DNA of 45,937 bases from Fibrobacter succinogenes (GCA_902762795.1 CACWPM010000025.1:1-45937), one strand, 5' to 3'. Positions 8,536-16,983 are shown, numbered from the stretch's first letter. The notes: generated from the sequence alone by a model not told the origin. Translations and numbers: made by a program.

Positions 8536-10065
8536 CTATAGTTTTCCGGTCATCATCTTGATGAGCTGATTTTCATTTCCTGAAAGCGGATACTGTTCCA
8601 CGATTTTTCCATGTTCCATACGAATCACAGATTGGCAACTGTTCAAAATAAATTCGGGGTCGTGCGTAATCACGAGTAGCGTTTTTCCACTAGCGGCAAG
8701 CTTTTTAAGAGTTGCAGAAACAGCAAGCATTTGCCTATAGTCAAGACCGCTTGTGGGTTCATCAAAGACAACGACATCGCAACCGCTCGAAATTCCACTG
8801 CCGATAGCGACACGCTGTTTTTGCCCGCCCGAAAGAGCCATCGGATGATTGTCCGCATATTGTTTGAGATTGAGACCTTCAAGAATTTCAAGAGCCAACT
8901 TTTCATCTTGCGGTTTCATGCCGAGCAGGACTTCGTCCAAGACGCTCTCGGTAAAAAGTTGATGGTTCACATCTTGCATAATCAAGTAAGTACCGCATTT
9001 GCGGGCTGCACGTTTTTGACGCCACGAGCCCTGCAATCCACAAAGCACCTGTGCAAGCGTCGATTTGCCCGCGCCGTTATGACCAATCAACGCCGTAATT
9101 TGCCCGCACGGGAGTTCAAGACAATCAATATCCAAAATTGGATGCTTGTGATGGTAAGAGAAAGTGAGGTTGCTAAATATAATGGATTGCTTCGCTTTGC
9201 TCGCAATGACGTCGCGAGGCTGGTGATCCCGTCGCAATTGTGAACACGAGAAATAATGGATTCCCTCCGTTTCACTCCGAGGATGACGGTTTACAGAGTG
9301 ACAGGCAGCGTTCAGCATTTCCAAATTCATGCATCGAAGTCCAAGGCTAGATGCGTATGCAGGGCCTTTGGCTTCAAGTTCTGCGAGAGTCCATTCGTAC
9401 GCAATTTGCCCGTCCTTCACATAGCAAATTCTATCGACGACATCACGCAAATAGTAAAGGCGATGTTCCACAATGACAACCGTCTTCCCCGCCTTTTTCC
9501 ATCGCGAAACAATTTCCTTCAAATCCTCAATCGTCTTGAGGTCCAAATTCGCAGAAGGTTCATCGAGCACAAAAATTTCAGGGCCCGTCGCCGAAACAGA
9601 CGCACACGCGATTTTCTGCTTTTCGCCACCCGAAAGGTTAAAGATGCTACGGCCAAGCAAATGCTCTAAATGAAATTCCTGGACAACATTTTCCACACGC
9701 TGTTTAATTTCTTCGGGATCCATTCCCAAATTTTCGCAGCCAAAAGCAAGTTCGCAATCCGTATCGATGTTGAAAAATTGCGAACGCGGATTCTGGAAAA
9801 CAGAGCCTACAACTCTTGAAATTTCAGCAAGCGTCATATCGGCAGTATTCTTGTCGCCGAGCAGCACATCGCCATCCATCGTTCCAGAATGGTAATGCGG
9901 GATCAAACCATTAATGAGCTTTGAAATCGTCGTCTTTCCGCAGCCCGATTCACCCGCCAGCACAACGCACTCGCCCGAACGAATCTCCAAATTCAAATTC
10001 TTGAGAATCGCATCGTCAAGGGAATCAGTGTAAGAGAAGGAAATGTTTTTTAAAGAGATGTTCAT
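8536..10065 (-). CDS. ECF transporter ATPase, two ABC domains fused
   Basis: The ATG at 10065 is chosen over an upstream TTG. The protein has two complete ABC ATPase domains. The first has Walker A GESGCGKTT, signature LSGGEKQK and Walker B FVLDEPSANLD; the second has GHNGAGKST, LSGGQKQR and VVFDEPTSGLD. It therefore replaces the separate EcfA1 and EcfA2 subunits, powering micronutrient uptake with the T and S proteins encoded upstream. The linker (about residues 256-302) is odd: it is translated from the dispersed repeat DNA at 9160-9310 and reads RDVIASKAKQSI. The downstream end is only marked by hairpin copy A. Confidence 0.88.
   Translation of the reverse strand: MNISLKNISFSYTDSLDDAILKNLNLEIRSGECVVLAGESGCGKTTISKLINGLIPHYHSGTMDGDVLLGDKNTADMTLAEISRVVGSVFQNPRSQFFNIDTDCELAFGCENLGMDPEEIKQRVENVVQEFHLEHLLGRSIFNLSGGEKQKIACASVSATGPEIFVLDEPSANLDLKTIEDLKEIVSRWKKAGKTVVIVEHRLYYLRDVVDRICYVKDGQIAYEWTLAELEAKGPAYASSLGLRCMNLEMLNAACHSVNRHPRSETEGIHYFSCSQLRRDHQPRDVIASKAKQSIIFSNLTFSYHHKHPILDIDCLELPCGQITALIGHNGAGKSTLAQVLCGLQGSWRQKRAARKCGTYLIMQDVNHQLFTESVLDEVLLGMKPQDEKLALEILEGLNLKQYADNHPMALSGGQKQRVAIGSGISSGCDVVVFDEPTSGLDYRQMLAVSATLKKLAASGKTLLVITHDPEFILNSCQSVIRMEHGKIVEQYPLSGNENQLIKMMTGKL
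9160..9310. repeat. Dispersed repeat translated in frame inside the ECF ATPase
   Basis: Two repeat units lie end to end: one with GGATTGCTTCG ... CTCGCAATGACG (9182-9213) and one with GGATTCCCTCC ... GAGGATGACGG (9258-9289). The same end sequences (GGATT... and ...AATGAC/ATGAC) recur in intergenic copies at 8471, 10078, 10895, 11687, 14332, 16949 and 27049-27130. Here they sit between the two ATPase domains without breaking the frame. Confidence 0.75.
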
Positions 10066-10071
10066 AGACAA

Positions 10072-10141
10072 ATAAGATGGATCGCTTCGCTAGCCTCCCA
10101 CGCTGTCGCTCGGAGCAGGTGTGGCTCGCAATGACATGACA
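10072..10141. repeat. Dispersed repeat between EcfT and EcfA genes
   Basis: The unit begins GGATCGCTTCGC and ends CTCGCAATGACATGAC, with a GC-rich centre. It nearly fills the 73-base gap between the T-component stop and the ATPase start. The ATPase start and its leader directly abut it. Confidence 0.7.
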
Positions 10142-10144
10142 GTT

Positions 10145-10945
10145 CTAACTACGATATAAAAACATCACAATTACAGCAATACAATAAGCCCACACAACAA
10201 AATCCACCCAGCGAAACCCAATATCAGCAACGCAGGTGCGTTTCGTTTCTGTCGAAAGTCCTCGCGTTACGGCGGCAATCGAAAGTTCATCGCCAATTTT
10301 CGTAATAGAAACCAATAGCGGTACTAGCCGATATTCAAGAAACGCCACCGGATTTTTTATAGTCCGCAAACTGAACAAACGGATTCCGCGCATCCGCATC
10401 GCATTGCCAATCGCACGGGCTTCATCATACACCGTCGGGAAAAATCGAATCATTACAATTAAGGGTATCGTCACCTTGTTCAAAATATGCATCCGCGACA
10501 TACACGCCAAAAATTCATTGACCTTGGTAGTTGTTATCACATAATAAAGTACAGCGCAAGCCGGCATAATACGGTACATCAAGAACAACGACGCAAGAAT
10601 AATCGTACCCGAAGTACCAATATCCAAATTTTTCACCTGACCAAAGAAAAAGCCAGCACTCAAATAAACAAAAAAGAAAGTGCAAACAAATTTCCACTTT
10701 CCCTCAAGCAACAGCAAAATAGACGCTACAGCAACCATCAACAAACTATAGACTAGCGGGGCGGTAAAAATCATCCCATTCGCCGCTAGTGCTAAAAACA
10801 ACTTTGTCCGCGCATCTAATGCAAACGCAAGATTCCTAGATTGCTGCTCCTTCGAACCTAACGCGGCTAAGGGGCTAAAGCCCCAAGTCTTGTTTATCGT
10901 CACTTCGTTCCTCGCAATGACGTAAAAGGTGAGAGTTGCGGACAA
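10145..10945 (-). CDS. ECF transporter transmembrane T component
   Basis: Hydrophobic protein with about five membrane helices and the two Arg-containing coupling motifs of EcfT (AMRMRGIRLFS and AAVTRGLSTETKRT), which grip the ATPase domains. The core begins near LDARTKLFLALAANG. The first 45 or so residues (MSATLTFYVIARNEVTINK...) are translated from repeat DNA, and the only in-frame start I find is a TTG at 10945 inside that repeat. The repeat may have replaced the native 5' end, or the true start may be a non-standard codon near 10820. It pairs with the S protein just upstream and the fused ATPase just downstream. Confidence 0.82.
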   Translation of the reverse strand: MSATLTFYVIARNEVTINKTWGFSPLAALGSKEQQSRNLAFALDARTKLFLALAANGMIFTAPLVYSLLMVAVASILLLLEGKWKFVCTFFFVYLSAGFFFGQVKNLDIGTSGTIILASLFLMYRIMPACAVLYYVITTTKVNEFLACMSRMHILNKVTIPLIVMIRFFPTVYDEARAIGNAMRMRGIRLFSLRTIKNPVAFLEYRLVPLLVSITKIGDELSIAAVTRGLSTETKRTCVADIGFRWVDFVVWAYCIAVIVMFLYRS

Positions 10946-10995
10946 GCTGTAGCTTGTCCATAACCGAACCGACAGTCATGCACTACGTGCAATGA
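10846..10995. repeat. Cluster of dispersed hairpin repeats at the 5' end of the EcfT gene
   Basis: Contains three units: GGGGCTAAAGCCCC-type symmetry near 10869-10884, a CACTTCG...CTCGCAATGACG unit near 10900-10923, and GTCATGCACTACGTGCAATGAC near 10976-10996, with a palindrome-like AAGCTGTAGCTT near 10943-10954. They fill the S-T gene gap and run about 100 bases into the T-component frame. Confidence 0.65.
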
Positions 10996-10997
10996 CA

Positions 10998-11612
10998 TCA
11001 TTTTGCAAGTCCGATGCGTTCAAAATGCCTCTTCATCACGCGACGAGCAATAAAGCCTCCTACCACAGCGCCTGCGGTCCCAAATCCAAAAAGTCCAATC
11101 AAAGGCCAATAGCTGCTCGAAAGTTCCGCCAAGTGAGCGATATAGGCACTATCACAAACAGAACTGCAATACGCCAAATATTCCTCGGTCGAAGCCCAAA
11201 GCGGAATCATCATCGAAGAAGGTACAAAGCTAATCATCACATTGGCAAACAGGCAACCAACAAAATTTTTATGGAACAGCTTTAAGCAAAAGCCCGCCAA
11301 AACGCCATACATCACACAAAGTAATCCATAAGAAATTCCGTGGCCAGAGAACACCATGACAACGCCGAAAAGGGTGCAGAGCAACACGCAGCAAAGTAAA
11401 GGCCTTTCGACTTTCGAAAAGAAAAGGAACAGTGGGACACTCGTCACCAAGCTCACCGCACATGTGGAAACCACAATAAACGCCGGAATAAAACCGATGC
11501 TCGCTCCAAGTCCAGAAAGTACAAGGTAAAGGGCTCCAAAAATACCCACATTCACGAGATCGCGCACCAACGTATTCGAAGATTTTTTACCAGTAATTCT
11601 CGTATTGCTCAT
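10998..11612 (-). CDS. ECF transporter S component (MptD / Trep_Strep-type family)
   Basis: A 204-residue integral membrane protein with about five or six helices. It starts with a short basic tail and then LVRDLVNVGIFGALYLVLSGLG, the N-terminal helix that docks S components onto EcfT. It resembles the family annotated as MptD or Trep_Strep putative S components, whose substrate is not established. First gene of the S-T-A operon. No vitamin riboswitch is recognisable upstream, so the substrate cannot be deduced. ATG at 11612. Confidence 0.75.
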   Translation of the reverse strand: MSNTRITGKKSSNTLVRDLVNVGIFGALYLVLSGLGASIGFIPAFIVVSTCAVSLVTSVPLFLFFSKVERPLLCCVLLCTLFGVVMVFSGHGISYGLLCVMYGVLAGFCLKLFHKNFVGCLFANVMISFVPSSMMIPLWASTEEYLAYCSSVCDSAYIAHLAELSSSYWPLIGLFGFGTAGAVVGGFIARRVMKRHFERIGLAK

Positions 11613-11686
11613 AGCCCATTCTCTATTGTTGTCAAATACTCCATACCGTCACACATAGTAATTCTGAAACCGAATTCCTTAAACTT

Positions 11687-11713
11687 GTCATTCTCCGAAG
11701 GAGAATCCATACA
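11687..11713. repeat. Short hairpin repeat, copy B (inverted copy of copy A)
   Basis: Exact reverse complement of the unit at 8471-8497, centred on ATTCTCC-gaa-GGAGAAT (11690-11706). It lies in the 331-base gap between the S-component start and the MMPL exporter start. Confidence 0.75.
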
Positions 11714-11801
11714 GTTCTAATCACATTTGTTTTCATGAGAATCTCCTTACAGTCCAAATTGCATTTTTTTCGGGCGTAAATAGAGAAATTTTCCCATTAA
11801 A

Positions 11802-11910
11802 TTCTACTCCAATTAGACGCAATTTAGCCTCGTTTAACTTTTCACACACATACTATATCAATCAATGTCTCGAACGCGTCCGATTGGAGTAGAAAAGCAT
11901 AACATGTTAT
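11802..11910 (+). promoter_or_regulatory. Control region of the MMPL exporter: long inverted repeat plus palindrome
   Basis: Left arm TTCTACTCCAATTAGACGC (11802-11820) and the right arm at 11876-11894 are complementary at 17 of 19 positions, with 55 bases between. A perfect 12-base palindrome, ATAACATGTTAT, follows at 11899-11910. A GGGAGGATG ribosome binding site precedes the ATG at 11944. The block ACTCCAATTAGAC inside the left arm recurs exactly at 20895-20907, upstream of the DUF3793-flavodoxin operon. The rest of the 331-base gap holds only hairpin copy B. Confidence 0.5.
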
Positions 11911-11943
11911 GTTATTTTCGGGCAAAATTTTTGGGAGGATGTT

Positions 11944-14301
11944 ATGCAAGTTTCTCGCATTAATAAGGTTTTCGCCCGTATAGGGCGTTTTCAAGTCAAA
12001 TTCCGATGGCTAATTTTACTCGCAACAATTCTTGTGACTCTCGCCGCATGCCTCGGGCTTCCGCAACTGCAAATGACCGCCAGCGAAGAAGAATGGTTTG
12101 ACGACTGGGATAAAGTCAAAATTGACCAAGCACATTTCAATGATGTTTTCGGCAGCGAAGATTCATACATGGTTCTCGTCCGTGCTAACGATGTTTTTGC
12201 ACCTGAAGTCTTAAGCGCCATTGACCGACTTTCCAAGCGCCTCGAAAACGAAGTCCCTTACGCCGACCGCGTTGTTTCACTCACACACAACTTATCCATC
12301 CCTATTGCAAATAACGAAGGCTTCGAAGTCATTGATCCGTTTGAAAGCGGCATCCCGACAGATTTTTCACAACTCGCCGCTAAGAAATCGCTCATCATGA
12401 GCCGCGAATCGCTAGTGAACAACATCGTCTCCGATGACGCCAAGGAAACATGGGTCATCCTCTCGTTAAAATCGTACGAAGGCGGCGTTGATTTCGGCAA
12501 AGACAGCATTGCTCCATTCGCCCGCAACGTCATCCTCTCCGAAGAATTCCAAAGCGATAAATTCCAGTTCTTGCCAACCGGCATGAGCTACACAGAAATG
12601 GAAGAAAACGAAGTCATCTCGCGTGAATGCGCCATGCGCATTATCATCGGTTTCGCCGTTATGCTCGCATGCCTTATTTTATTCGTACGCTCTTTGCGTG
12701 GAGTCATCGTCCCCGCCATTGCAACTGTCGGAGGAATCGCATCCGTACTCGGCGTAAACGCTTGGCTCGGTATCGTCGGCGACGAGAGCATGGTCGCACT
12801 TCCCGTACTCTTGGGCATGGCACTTTCGGTCGGCTATTCCATCCATTACATCAATTCGTTCCGCATGCATTTTAGGCGTCCGGGCAACCGCCGCGAATCC
12901 GTCATAAACGCCGTCGAAGAAACCGGCTGGCCAATTCTTTTTACCGTCATCACCACCGTGGCCTCGCTGATTTCGTTCCTGTTCGCAGGCATCCGCCCCA
13001 TCCGCTGGATTGGCGGTATTTCGGCAGGCATCGTCTTCATGGTCTATCTGTACGTCATCATCTTGATTCCGATTCTTATGAGCTTCGGCAAAAATGCAAA
13101 ACCCGACCCGACAGAAGTAAAAGCAGCTGGAGCCACCAAAGCCGACATCCTCTTTGAATTTTTCGGACGCAAAGTTTGCAGGCACAGCGGAATCGTCGCC
13201 GCCATTTCAGCTGCCATAATGCTAGCGCAAATCCCGGGCGTGATAAACATTGATGTGAACATGGATTACACAAAAACGATGGGCGAAAAAATCCCGTTCG
13301 TCACAAGGCTCATGGACATGCTCAGCGGCAAACTCGGAAGTCTCTACGATTTCAACGTAATGATTGAATTCAACGACGGCGACGCACTGAAAGATCCCAC
13401 CAACATGAAACGCATCGAATCCCTCGAACAAAAACTCGGCACGCTCCAGCTCACAAAAATTTCAGGCAACAAGCCCCGTGTGCAATCCGTTACGAGGCTC
13501 GTAAAAGAAATGAACCGCACGCTAAACGCCGACAGCACGGAATACTACAAAATTCCCGACGCACAAGACATGCTCACGCAACTGCTGTTCCTCTACGAAA
13601 TTTCAGATGCCGACGCGCTCTTTGAACGCATGGACGAAGATTACAAAACGACATTTATCCACATAGAACTTTCCGGATACGATGCCAAGAAAATCGTCGA
13701 AGACCTCGATTCCGCAAAATCGTATGCCGCGCAAATTTTCCCGGACGCTAAAACTTCAATTGTCGGCGAAGTCGTGAACTACGCTGAAATGAACGGCAAG
13801 CTCGTAAACGGTCTCTTGCGTTCGTTCGGAGGTTCATTTGTCATCATCGCCATCATGATGATTCTCGCATTCGGGAGCATCAAGGCGGGCCTTATCGGCA
13901 TGATTCCAAACGTGGCCCCCGTACTTTTAATCGGTGGCGTCATGGGCTATTCGGGAATGCCGCTTGACATGATAACGATGATTGTGATGCCGATGATTTT
14001 GGGCATCGCCGTTGACGACACCATCCACATGAACAATCACATCAAATACGGTTACGAGCGCACGGGCAGCTACAAAAAAGCGCTATTGCTTTCTTACCGC
14101 GAAATCGGAAAGACAATGGGCATGACGACTTTCATTCTCTGCGCGATGTTCTTCGTGTTCATCTTCAGCCCCATGGGCGCACTGCACAACGTCGGATTAC
14201 TCTCCATCATCGGCCTTGCAGCCGCCCTCGTCGCCGACTACACGCTCACCACCGCCCTTGTATATGTCACCAAGCCCTACGGGAAAGAGAAACGCAAATA
14301 A
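11944..14301 (+). CDS. MMPL-type RND superfamily exporter
   Basis: This 785-residue protein has two similar halves. Each has one membrane helix, a periplasmic loop and a five-helix bundle (about 225-385 and 640-780). The bundles contain LLGMALSVGYSIHYINSF and ILGIAVDDTIHMNNHIKYG, the paired MMPL motifs that carry the proton-relay region (Asp-Asp in the second). Families of this kind export lipids or hydrophobic compounds. No adaptor or outer-membrane partner is encoded beside it, so it probably works alone or with lipid-binding partners. A strong GGAGG precedes the ATG. Repeat DNA and two hairpins follow the stop. Confidence 0.85.
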   Translation: MQVSRINKVFARIGRFQVKFRWLILLATILVTLAACLGLPQLQMTASEEEWFDDWDKVKIDQAHFNDVFGSEDSYMVLVRANDVFAPEVLSAIDRLSKRLENEVPYADRVVSLTHNLSIPIANNEGFEVIDPFESGIPTDFSQLAAKKSLIMSRESLVNNIVSDDAKETWVILSLKSYEGGVDFGKDSIAPFARNVILSEEFQSDKFQFLPTGMSYTEMEENEVISRECAMRIIIGFAVMLACLILFVRSLRGVIVPAIATVGGIASVLGVNAWLGIVGDESMVALPVLLGMALSVGYSIHYINSFRMHFRRPGNRRESVINAVEETGWPILFTVITTVASLISFLFAGIRPIRWIGGISAGIVFMVYLYVIILIPILMSFGKNAKPDPTEVKAAGATKADILFEFFGRKVCRHSGIVAAISAAIMLAQIPGVINIDVNMDYTKTMGEKIPFVTRLMDMLSGKLGSLYDFNVMIEFNDGDALKDPTNMKRIESLEQKLGTLQLTKISGNKPRVQSVTRLVKEMNRTLNADSTEYYKIPDAQDMLTQLLFLYEISDADALFERMDEDYKTTFIHIELSGYDAKKIVEDLDSAKSYAAQIFPDAKTSIVGEVVNYAEMNGKLVNGLLRSFGGSFVIIAIMMILAFGSIKAGLIGMIPNVAPVLLIGGVMGYSGMPLDMITMIVMPMILGIAVDDTIHMNNHIKYGYERTGSYKKALLLSYREIGKTMGMTTFILCAMFFVFIFSPMGALHNVGLLSIIGLAAALVADYTLTTALVYVTKPYGKEKRK

Positions 14302-14317
14302 GCAAGTCCGCTAATGC

Positions 14318-14385
14318 AATGTCATCCCCGACGTCATTCTCGACCCTGGAGTGCGTAGCACGATAGGGGAGGGAATCCATAATTT
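14318..14385. repeat. Dispersed repeat after the MMPL exporter
   Basis: Runs from GTCATCCCCGACGTCATTC through GAGTGCGTAGCACGATAGGGG to GGGAATCCATAA. The ends (GTCAT... and ...GAATCCAT) match the inverted orientation of the unit seen at 8471-8497. It lies 17 bases beyond the exporter stop. Confidence 0.65.
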
Positions 14386-14405
14386 CTCTCATTAAGATTT
14401 TTTTC

Positions 14406-14471
14406 AATAAAAGGTGCCCCCCCCCTTTTATTAGATATGCTGTAAAAAAGGTAGCCTTTCGACTACCTTTT
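14406..14471. terminator. Two adjacent hairpins between convergent genes
   Basis: The first stem, AATAAAAGG / CCTTTTATT (14406-14432), has a loop containing a run of nine C. The second, AAAAGGTAG / CTACCTTTT (about 14446-14471), has A-run and T-run flanks on both strands and can terminate in both directions. They separate the plus-strand exporter from the minus-strand Rpn pseudogene. Confidence 0.7.
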
Positions 14472-14519
14472 CGCAAGCATTTTGAGTTTTTACGCTTTCA
14501 ATTTGAAGAGCACTGGTCT

Positions 14520-15535
14520 TCACTTACCACAAATTTGTTCTTCCGTCAGATTAAATCTGCGAACGAGAGTTTCTAAGGGAACCCCATCTTCATAAAGTCC
14601 CCTAGCCGTTTTAAGCATTTCTTCTTCAGCTTTTTTCCGTTCTTCGTCCACTTCTTTGCGAGCTTCGGCAAGTCTTTGACGAAATACATCACCGGCACTA
14701 ACAAAACCGTATTTTTGTCCAACACTTACAAAAGCCATATCCAGCTCCTTGAGAACACCTTCATCAACGTACTCTTTCAAATATATGTTTATTTTTTGCA
14801 ATAGACAAGACGCCTCATTACGGTGCATTTTTCGCAAGGAATCACGGAATTGAGGCAAAACCTCTAACAGCTTTTCCTTATTGAACGCATAGTTGTGCTT
14901 CGCACAACCCCAAAAACTCGGTCACGCCGCTTTGAATAAATTCAAGCTGCACGACACTCGCCAATTTTGGTTTTCATTGCGACAACGCCCATTCCAGTTG
15001 CAACGTCTTCGCATGTCAAACAGTCGCTATCGGGTATATCCGCCATATTCACAAAAGCGCAATGGAAGGGCAATACAGAACCACGAAAATACTCCGGATA
15101 ACCCTCTTCAAGTCTCTTAAGTGGATTCCAATTTTCCCGTCCATTATAAAAGATAATTGCCATCGTCGGAATTCCGCTAAATGCACGATTCTTATCATAA
15201 ATCTTCATCACAGAATTGACATAACGAGCAATCTGATCAAGAACATTTGGATCCCGTCCCGATTTATGTTCCAAAAGAACCCCAACCAAAATCGGTGCAC
15301 CTGTTGATACATTCACACGAAACGCCAAATCCGCTTCACCCGTATCGTCAACCTCTGAATACGAATCTGGAATACGGACAAGAGTATCCATATTTATAGT
15401 CGATATGAATTCGCCAACATCAAGATTTACTTTGCCAGCAAGTTCCAATAGATTCCTAAGATGTCCAACATCAGAAAACAGCCAACGGAAAAACGGATCG
15501 TGGATTCGCCTCGTCGCATTATTTTCTTCGCCCAT
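14520..15535 (-). pseudogene. Rpn-family (PD-(D/E)XK, transposase_31) nuclease, frameshifted
   Basis: The 5' part (15535 to 14942, 197 aa) has the Rpn nuclease core: HDPFFRWLFSD at the start, then EADLAFRV and LVGVLLEHKSG, supplying the D...E-x-K catalytic set. It stops early after GECRAA. The same protein appears to continue in a second phase (LEFIQSGVTEFLGLCEAQL) and then a third (NYAFNKEKLLEVLPQFRDSL), which reaches TAA at 14520. Two frame changes, near 14945 and 14893, are therefore needed to restore a full protein. The 3' part alone (14858 to 14520) could still be translated from an internal ATG. Intact relatives are DNA nucleases linked to recA-independent recombination and phage defence. 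Confidence 0.75.
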
Positions 15536-15572
15536 ATAATTCCTTTCTCAAGAAGAGAATCAACACAAACAC

Positions 15573-15588
15573 CTGAGTAAAAACTCAG
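15573..15588 (-). promoter_or_regulatory. Small hairpin in the Rpn leader
   Basis: CTGAGT-aaaa-ACTCAG forms a perfect 6-bp stem 38 bases upstream of the Rpn ATG, in the 214-base gap that otherwise holds only a terminator and AT-rich sequence. On the minus strand the loop is TTTT. Role unknown. Confidence 0.4.
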
Positions 15589-15637
15589 ACTTCATTTAGC
15601 AAAGGATATAAGAAAGGATATAAATAACGATATAATA

Positions 15638-15667
15638 AAAATCAGCCGCATTTAATCGGCTGATTTT
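15638..15667 (-). terminator. Rho-independent terminator of the HEPN-like gene
   Basis: AAAATCAGCCG pairs with CGGCTGATTTT around a 7-8 base loop, with A and T runs on both sides. It lies 83 bases past the stop of the minus-strand gene at 15750 and can work on either strand. Confidence 0.75.
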
Positions 15668-15749
15668 AATTTATAAAACTAAACAGATAAAAACAAGAGG
15701 TCAAAGAGATTTTCGTTCATTTTGCAAACAGTTGTTTGCAAAAGATTCT

Positions 15750-16751
15750 TCAATCATGATCTTTCCAAAAATTTTTGCAGTTAATACCACAAAGACTTAA
15801 ATCCTCTATATTTGACCTAATTTCAAAAGAACATGTTTCACATTTAAGCTTTTCAGGAATAGAATGAGAATAGCAATCGTTTTCATCAAAAGATGTATCA
15901 TCTAATTCATATTTCAAAAATGTGTTCTGCCCACAAACAGGACAATCATAAACATTTATCAACAATTCATTACAAGCACCCTCTACTTTTGCATTCACAA
16001 TCTTCATTTTTTCATAATTACAATTTACTTTGGCCCCCCTTTCTAAAATAGAACAATTATCATCTATTTGAATTATTGGATTATGATAAGCAGCACGTCC
16101 CATTTCCTTCAACAGTGCTATTTTTTCGTAATTTACGGGAGGATTACCAATTTCATTAATCAAAGAAGCAATCGGATCAACACCACATTTCAGATTCTTA
16201 TAAATCCACTCTTTATTTTCCGAATACCAATCTAAGTCCGTTACCTGTTTAACAAGGGGAAGTATTTTTCCGCAAATAAAACAATCTAATTTTGGATAAA
16301 AAAGATAATACAAGCCCCTATGCCATATACGATTTCTTAATCCATTTAATTTTTTCAGAACTTCTTCTTTAGATAAAAGAAAATCTATTTTCTTGATAAC
16401 ATCTTCCTCAGGGTTTGCTTCTTGAATATTTTTTAATCTTTTCAATGCATCGCGAAACCCTATTGATTGTTTTACAGCAAATAATCTATCAATTCTTCTA
16501 ACAGAGTCTTTTAAAATCAATTCGAAAAAATTTTGAAATTGAGTTATTGTTGTAAAATAGAGTGACTTGTATAGATTACTATCAAACTTTCCTGGTTTGG
16601 CCAATTTGGAAATTTTAATTGGATTTTGAAAATCTTCAAACGACACTCGATATGTTTCAAAATAGGCATGCAAAGCCGTTTTTAATGATAAAAAAGCAGC
16701 ATTATCATCCGCAATCCAACCTTCTTTGTCTTTTTCATTTGCACTAAGCAT
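15750..16751 (-). CDS. HEPN-like protein with C-terminal zinc ribbons (hypothetical)
   Basis: This 333-residue protein belongs to no family I can name. The helical N-terminal half contains LRNRIWHRG, an R-x4-H motif (Arg139, His144) of the type that forms the RNase active site in HEPN domains. Several Cys pairs follow: CFIC near 156, then CPVC, CETC and a final C-x3-C (CGINC), consistent with one or two zinc ribbons. The gene is strikingly AT-rich next to its neighbours and sits beside an Rpn remnant, so transfer is likely. A cytoplasmic RNase or nucleic-acid-binding role, perhaps in defence, is inferred only from the motif. Confidence 0.55.
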   Translation of the reverse strand: MLSANEKDKEGWIADDNAAFLSLKTALHAYFETYRVSFEDFQNPIKISKLAKPGKFDSNLYKSLYFTTITQFQNFFELILKDSVRRIDRLFAVKQSIGFRDALKRLKNIQEANPEEDVIKKIDFLLSKEEVLKKLNGLRNRIWHRGLYYLFYPKLDCFICGKILPLVKQVTDLDWYSENKEWIYKNLKCGVDPIASLINEIGNPPVNYEKIALLKEMGRAAYHNPIIQIDDNCSILERGAKVNCNYEKMKIVNAKVEGACNELLINVYDCPVCGQNTFLKYELDDTSFDENDCYSHSIPEKLKCETCSFEIRSNIEDLSLCGINCKNFWKDHD

Positions 16752-16903
16752 CCATTTAACCTTTTACGCAACTATTGAATAAGCATCTTCTCGACTATAC
16801 AAATAGCAATATAGATTCTTTACATCATCGTTGTACATACAAAGCACTAAACAACGCAAGAATCAATATTCCCCTACTATTATAACCGTTTAAACGTATA
16901 AAA

Positions 16904-16932
16904 AAGTATTCCCTAAAACAAAGGGAATACTT
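16904..16932 (-). terminator. Rho-independent terminator of the P1B-ATPase operon
   Basis: Stem AAGTATTCCCT / AGGGAATACTT with a 7-base loop is followed on the minus strand by six T. It lies about 50 bases past the ATPase stop. The spacer between (about 16945-16978) is another dispersed repeat (GGATCCTTCGCG ... AGGATGACG). Confidence 0.85.
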
Positions 16933-16983
16933 AAAACAAGAATTGACTGGATCCTTCGCGTTGCTCAGGATGACGAATGTCAA

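Noticed and set aside
8471-11713. Composite transposon carrying the ECF operon
   Set aside because: The bracketing units are only 27 bases, no transposase gene is present and no target-site duplication is visible; kept only as a repeat observation.
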